A DNA stretch of 32,017 nucleotides. It comes from Spirochaetaceae bacterium (GTDB taxonomy: Bacteria > Spirochaetota > Spirochaetia > Treponematales > Rectinemataceae). Below, in pieces: positions 29,366 through 32,017 of this stretch. The position numbers were made by a program, and so were the translations under genes. Position 1 is the stretch's first letter, and each line of letters starts with the position of its first letter. The DNA lies in NCBI GenBank assembly GCA_025358255.1, contig JANYKC010000056.1, positions 1 through 32,017 on the forward strand, in the 5' to 3' direction. Under the pieces are notes generated by a model. It did no database searches, was not told where the DNA came from, and was given only the letters and a program-made list of their open reading frames with translations.

Positions 29366-30754
29366 TCAGCGCGCGACGAGGACCTGCAGGTCGCAGACGT
29401 TCGTGCCGCTCGGGCCGGTGACGACGAGGCCAAGCGCATTATGCAATAATTGGTAGGAAGCGTTGTCCGCGAGCGCGGCCTTGGTGTCGAGCCCGCCTTC
29501 GCGGACCGCGGCGAGCGTCACCGCGTCGGCCAGGCCACCTGCCGCGTCCGTCGGGCCGTCGTTGCCATCGGTGGCGCACGCGAGGAAGGCCGTCCCTTCG
29601 AGCCCCAGACCGAGGTCGGCCGCCGCGTCGAGGAAGGCGAGGGCCATCTCCTGGTTCCGTCCTCCCTTGCCCCTGCCGCGCAGGGTGACCGTGCTCTCGC
29701 CGCCTGAGAGCACGCATGCCGGCAAGGGGAGGGGCAAGCCGCTCCGGTGAAGGTCCCAGGCCATCGCCGCGAAGACCTGCGCGAGTTCCCGGGCTTCGCC
29801 TTCGAGACGGCTCGTGAGCGTGAGGACCGAGTACCCAAGGGCCTGCGCGCGGGTTTTCGCCGCCTCGAGCGAGAGGACGTTCGTGCCCACGAGGATGTTG
29901 TGGCAGGCAGCGAAGGCGGGGTCGCCGGGCTTGGGGGTCTCCTCGAGTCCTCCGGCGATGCCTCTCTCCAGGACCGCGCGCACGCCGCCGGGAAGCCGGT
30001 CAAGGAGACCGCGTCCGGTCAGGGTGGCAAGGGCTTCCGACCAGGTCGAGGGATCGGGCACGGTGGGCCCGGAGGCTATGGTCGCAAGGTCGTCACCCAT
30101 CACGTCGGAAAGGATGAGATTCACGAGGGTGGAAGGAGCGAAAGCCCGGGCCAGCCGGCCTCCCTTCACCAGGGAGAGGTGCTTGCGCACGCGGTTCATC
30201 TCCCCAATCGTGGCGCCTGAGGCGAGGAGGAGCGAATTGACCGCACGCTTGTCCTCGAGGCTGAGGCCGAACCCTGGCGCGCACAGGAGCGCCGAGCCTC
30301 CGCCTGACACGCAGCTGACCACGAGTGTCCGCTCTCCACGCACCTCGGCCGCGAGCTCGAGGATCCGACGGCCCGCCTCCTGGCTCGCTGCGTCGGGAAG
30401 CGGATGGCCCGCCTCGAATATTTGCGCCCGGGAGAGCTCCTCGCCATGGCCAGGCTTCGTGACGACGAGGCCCGATCTGATGCGCGGGCCAAGGAGACGC
30501 TCGACTCCGAGCGCCATGCGGGCGGAAGCCTTGCCGTAGCCTAGGAGGATGATGGTGTCATAATCGGCGAGGGCCCACTCATGTCGCGTGCCCGCAGCCT
30601 CGACAACCAGCATCTGGCCTCGCGGGCCCCGTTCGAGCCGCAGGCAGGTCTCGATGAGGCCGAGCGGATCGGCTCGTTTAAGGCCTGCGGCGAAGATCTC
30701 CAGGGCATCGCGGCCAGGACCCGAAGGGCGCATGCCTTCCCATCCTGCGATCAT
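29366..30754 (-). CDS. Glycerate 2-kinase (MOFRL family)
   Basis: A 462-residue protein if started at ATG 30754 (a second ATG at 30733 is equally possible; the open frame extends to 30910 without family similarity). Family segments: LLGYGKASARMALGVERLLG, VVTKPGHGEELSRAQIFEAG, HPLPDAAS, VSGGGSALLCAPGFGLSLED, NRVRKHLSLVKGGRLARAFA, LILSDVMGDDLATIASGPTV and the C-terminal MOFRL-type VLSGGESTVTLRGRGKGGRN followed by QEMALAF and ATDGNDGPTDAAGG. This class phosphorylates D-glycerate with ATP to 2-phosphoglycerate in the cytoplasm, feeding glyoxylate, serine or sugar-acid breakdown into glycolysis. It stands alone, tail to tail with the TldD remnant. Confidence 0.9.
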   Translation of the reverse strand: MIAGWEGMRPSGPGRDALEIFAAGLKRADPLGLIETCLRLERGPRGQMLVVEAAGTRHEWALADYDTIILLGYGKASARMALGVERLLGPRIRSGLVVTKPGHGEELSRAQIFEAGHPLPDAASQEAGRRILELAAEVRGERTLVVSCVSGGGSALLCAPGFGLSLEDKRAVNSLLLASGATIGEMNRVRKHLSLVKGGRLARAFAPSTLVNLILSDVMGDDLATIASGPTVPDPSTWSEALATLTGRGLLDRLPGGVRAVLERGIAGGLEETPKPGDPAFAACHNILVGTNVLSLEAAKTRAQALGYSVLTLTSRLEGEARELAQVFAAMAWDLHRSGLPLPLPACVLSGGESTVTLRGRGKGGRNQEMALAFLDAAADLGLGLEGTAFLACATDGNDGPTDAAGGLADAVTLAAVREGGLDTKAALADNASYQLLHNALGLVVTGPSGTNVCDLQVLVAR

Positions 30755-30979
30755 CGCCCAGCCTCTGACCTGCGGCCAATTTGCGGGTTGTTCAATCAAG
30801 ACCCCAGGAACGCATGATACGCAGACCGACCCATCACGGCAATACCATGGTCGGAAGGCCGCGGGGCAGGCGAGCTTCCGGAAGCCATGGCTTCTTAGGA
30901 GATTGCGCAACGAAGAGCGATCCTCCCCGTCTTCCGCCTTGAGCGGAAAGACGGCTGGGTGGATCCCGCATCGTATCGA

Positions 30980-31840
30980 CTACGGAGTCCAGCAGTCTTT
31001 GTAGTCCATTATGAATTGCGACATGTGCGTGGATGCCCTGCCCAGGAGCCTACCCACCTCGCCCGTCACGACATCCGCCATACCGCCCTTTGTGTTCGAG
31101 TAGAGCCAAGTAGTTACGAGGGCGAACATGAGCGGTTGCTTCCGCGCGAGCTGCCGCTGGAAAAAGGCCATGGCCGACGGACTCTTGTAGGTTATCTTCC
31201 TGCCGAGGGTCTTCGTGAAGAGCTCGGCTACCTGATGATAATCCAGCGCCTCGGGACCTGTGAGGTCATAGGCCTGGTTCTCATGCCCGGGGCTGGTCAA
31301 CGCAAGCGCCGCCACCGCCCCGATGTCCCGGACATCGATGAAACTGGTCCTTGCATCTTTCACGGGGATGAAGATCTCGTTTCGGGATCGGATCTCGTCA
31401 CGGTGGGTCGTACTCAGGTTCTGCATGAAGAAGGAACAACGCAGGAATGTGTAGGCTTGGCCCGAGGCCTTGAGAAAGGTCTCCACCTTGTAGTGGGGCA
31501 CCACCTTATTGCCTTCGATGCCGATGAGGGAAAGAAAGACCACGTGCTCGACCCCAGCCCGGCGGGCCGCCTCGAGGGCGGGTATCATGTCGCGCTTGAT
31601 GTTCGATATCTGCGGCGGCCTCACCAGGAACATTTTCTTGATGCCGCGGAAGGTCCCTGGGAAGGAATCTGGCTTCGAGAAGTCGAATCGGACGGCTTCG
31701 ACACCCGTCCCGAAGCGTTCCGTGACCCTCGTGGGATCGCGATCAGCCGCTCGCACCGTCGCTCCTCGGGCCAGCAGCGACTTCACCGCCTCGGCGCCGA
31801 CATTGCCAAGGGACCCGAGAACCAGAATATCTGCGCGCAT
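30980..31840 (-). CDS. NmrA-like NAD(P)-binding protein (atypical SDR)
   Basis: A 286-residue protein from ATG 31840 (GTG 31843 is an alternative). The N-terminal Rossmann motif is ILVLGSLGNVGAEAVKSLLA (GxxGxxG type). FDFSKPDSFPGTFRGIKKMF, LVRPP, AGVEHVVFLSLIGIEGNKVV, the HYKVETFLKASGQAYTFLRC segment in place of a canonical YxxxK active site, and FIDVRDIGAVAALALTSPGH are characteristic of the NmrA/HSCARG group. These bind NAD(P)H, some as redox sensors, others as quinone reductases. Its start overlaps the stop of a transposase fragment, so it may have lost its native promoter region. Confidence 0.87.
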   Translation of the reverse strand: MRADILVLGSLGNVGAEAVKSLLARGATVRAADRDPTRVTERFGTGVEAVRFDFSKPDSFPGTFRGIKKMFLVRPPQISNIKRDMIPALEAARRAGVEHVVFLSLIGIEGNKVVPHYKVETFLKASGQAYTFLRCSFFMQNLSTTHRDEIRSRNEIFIPVKDARTSFIDVRDIGAVAALALTSPGHENQAYDLTGPEALDYHQVAELFTKTLGRKITYKSPSAMAFFQRQLARKQPLMFALVTTWLYSNTKGGMADVVTGEVGRLLGRASTHMSQFIMDYKDCWTP

Positions 31841-32016
31841 CACCTGCCCCTGGGCCTGTCGGAATCCGGTCCCTGTCCCAGGGTCTCCAAGGCACGGTCA
31901 TCGACGCGCGGCCGCGTTATGGGGATCGGGCCGGCCCCGGTAAGCAGCGTTCGCTCGGGCATCGTGCCGTTCCGCACCACGAGGCGTTTCCCGTCCTCGC
32001 CGACGAGATCCTTGAA
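31840..32016 (-). pseudogene. IS256-family (mutator-type) transposase fragment, runs off the right edge
   Basis: From the window edge the minus-strand frame reads FKDLVGEDGKRLVVRNGTMP, then ERTLLTGAGPIPITRPRVDD and RALETLGQG before TGA at 31842-31840. RLVVRNG-x-PER-x-LLTGAGPIPI-x-PRV-D is the N-terminal hallmark of IS256-type transposases. After RALE the sequence leaves the family and stops, where an intact enzyme continues about 300 residues with its DDE catalytic residues. The fragment marks a truncated insertion next to the NmrA-like gene. Confidence 0.7.
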
Positions 32017-32017
32017 C

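Overview
The window is GC-rich (about 65%) and densely coded. It looks like chromosomal DNA of a high-GC spirochaete (Spirochaetota). The grounds are PEGA/sulfatase-modifying-factor surface proteins, a FlgD-like/OmpA envelope protein, a YesM/YesN two-component pair in front of a family-1 sugar ABC transporter, and an HD-GYP protein. This taxonomic call is inference; there is no rRNA or other marker to prove it.

Layout. (1) 1-2.9 kb, minus strand: the 5' two thirds of a secreted alpha/beta hydrolase that runs off the left edge, then a decayed PEGA + formylglycine-generating-enzyme-like gene interrupted by a 99-bp TA-flanked palindromic element (MITE-like), then eroded coding remnants and a tRNA-Leu(UAA). 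(2) 3.0-7.3 kb: a LysR regulator, an OmpA-family protein, a patatin phospholipase (convergent with the OmpA gene) and an HD-GYP phosphodiesterase with a truncated cyclic-nucleotide domain. (3) 7.4-18.4 kb, plus strand: a carbohydrate-uptake and catabolic locus made of a YesM-like kinase, a YesN-like regulator, a sugar-binding protein, two permeases, two divergent uroporphyrinogen-decarboxylase-like proteins, an FAD oxidoreductase with a carbohydrate-binding-like tail, and a 39-residue stub of a family-4 glycoside hydrolase after a 28-bp tandem duplication. (4) 18.4-19.75 kb, minus strand: a MATE transporter whose 3' end abuts the stub.

(5) 19.75-28.9 kb, plus strand: an AT-rich regulatory island with a near-consensus promoter drives a DUF2975 membrane protein and a small Xre regulator and is closed by a clear terminator. 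A DUF6326-like membrane protein follows. Then come two related cassettes, each a MalT/LAL-type LuxR regulator followed by a DUF4386-like membrane protein. The first also carries a flavodoxin with a lipoprotein-like leader. The second is visibly eroded: its regulator appears to lack most of the TPR region, a small conserved gene has lost its proper end, and an alcohol dehydrogenase is reduced to its last codons. (6) 28.9-32 kb: a TldD/PmbA pseudogene, a glycerate 2-kinase, an NmrA-like NAD(P)-binding protein and, at the right edge, a fragment of an IS256-like transposase.

The theme is a set of intact operons separated by scars: at least six genes are truncated or frameshifted. The most interesting functional unit is the YesMN-ABC-UroD-like x2-FAD oxidoreductase locus, whose substrate and chemistry cannot be deduced from sequence alone. 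Several regulator genes lack a Shine-Dalgarno sequence and may be leaderless, while most structural genes have strong AGGAGG-type sites.
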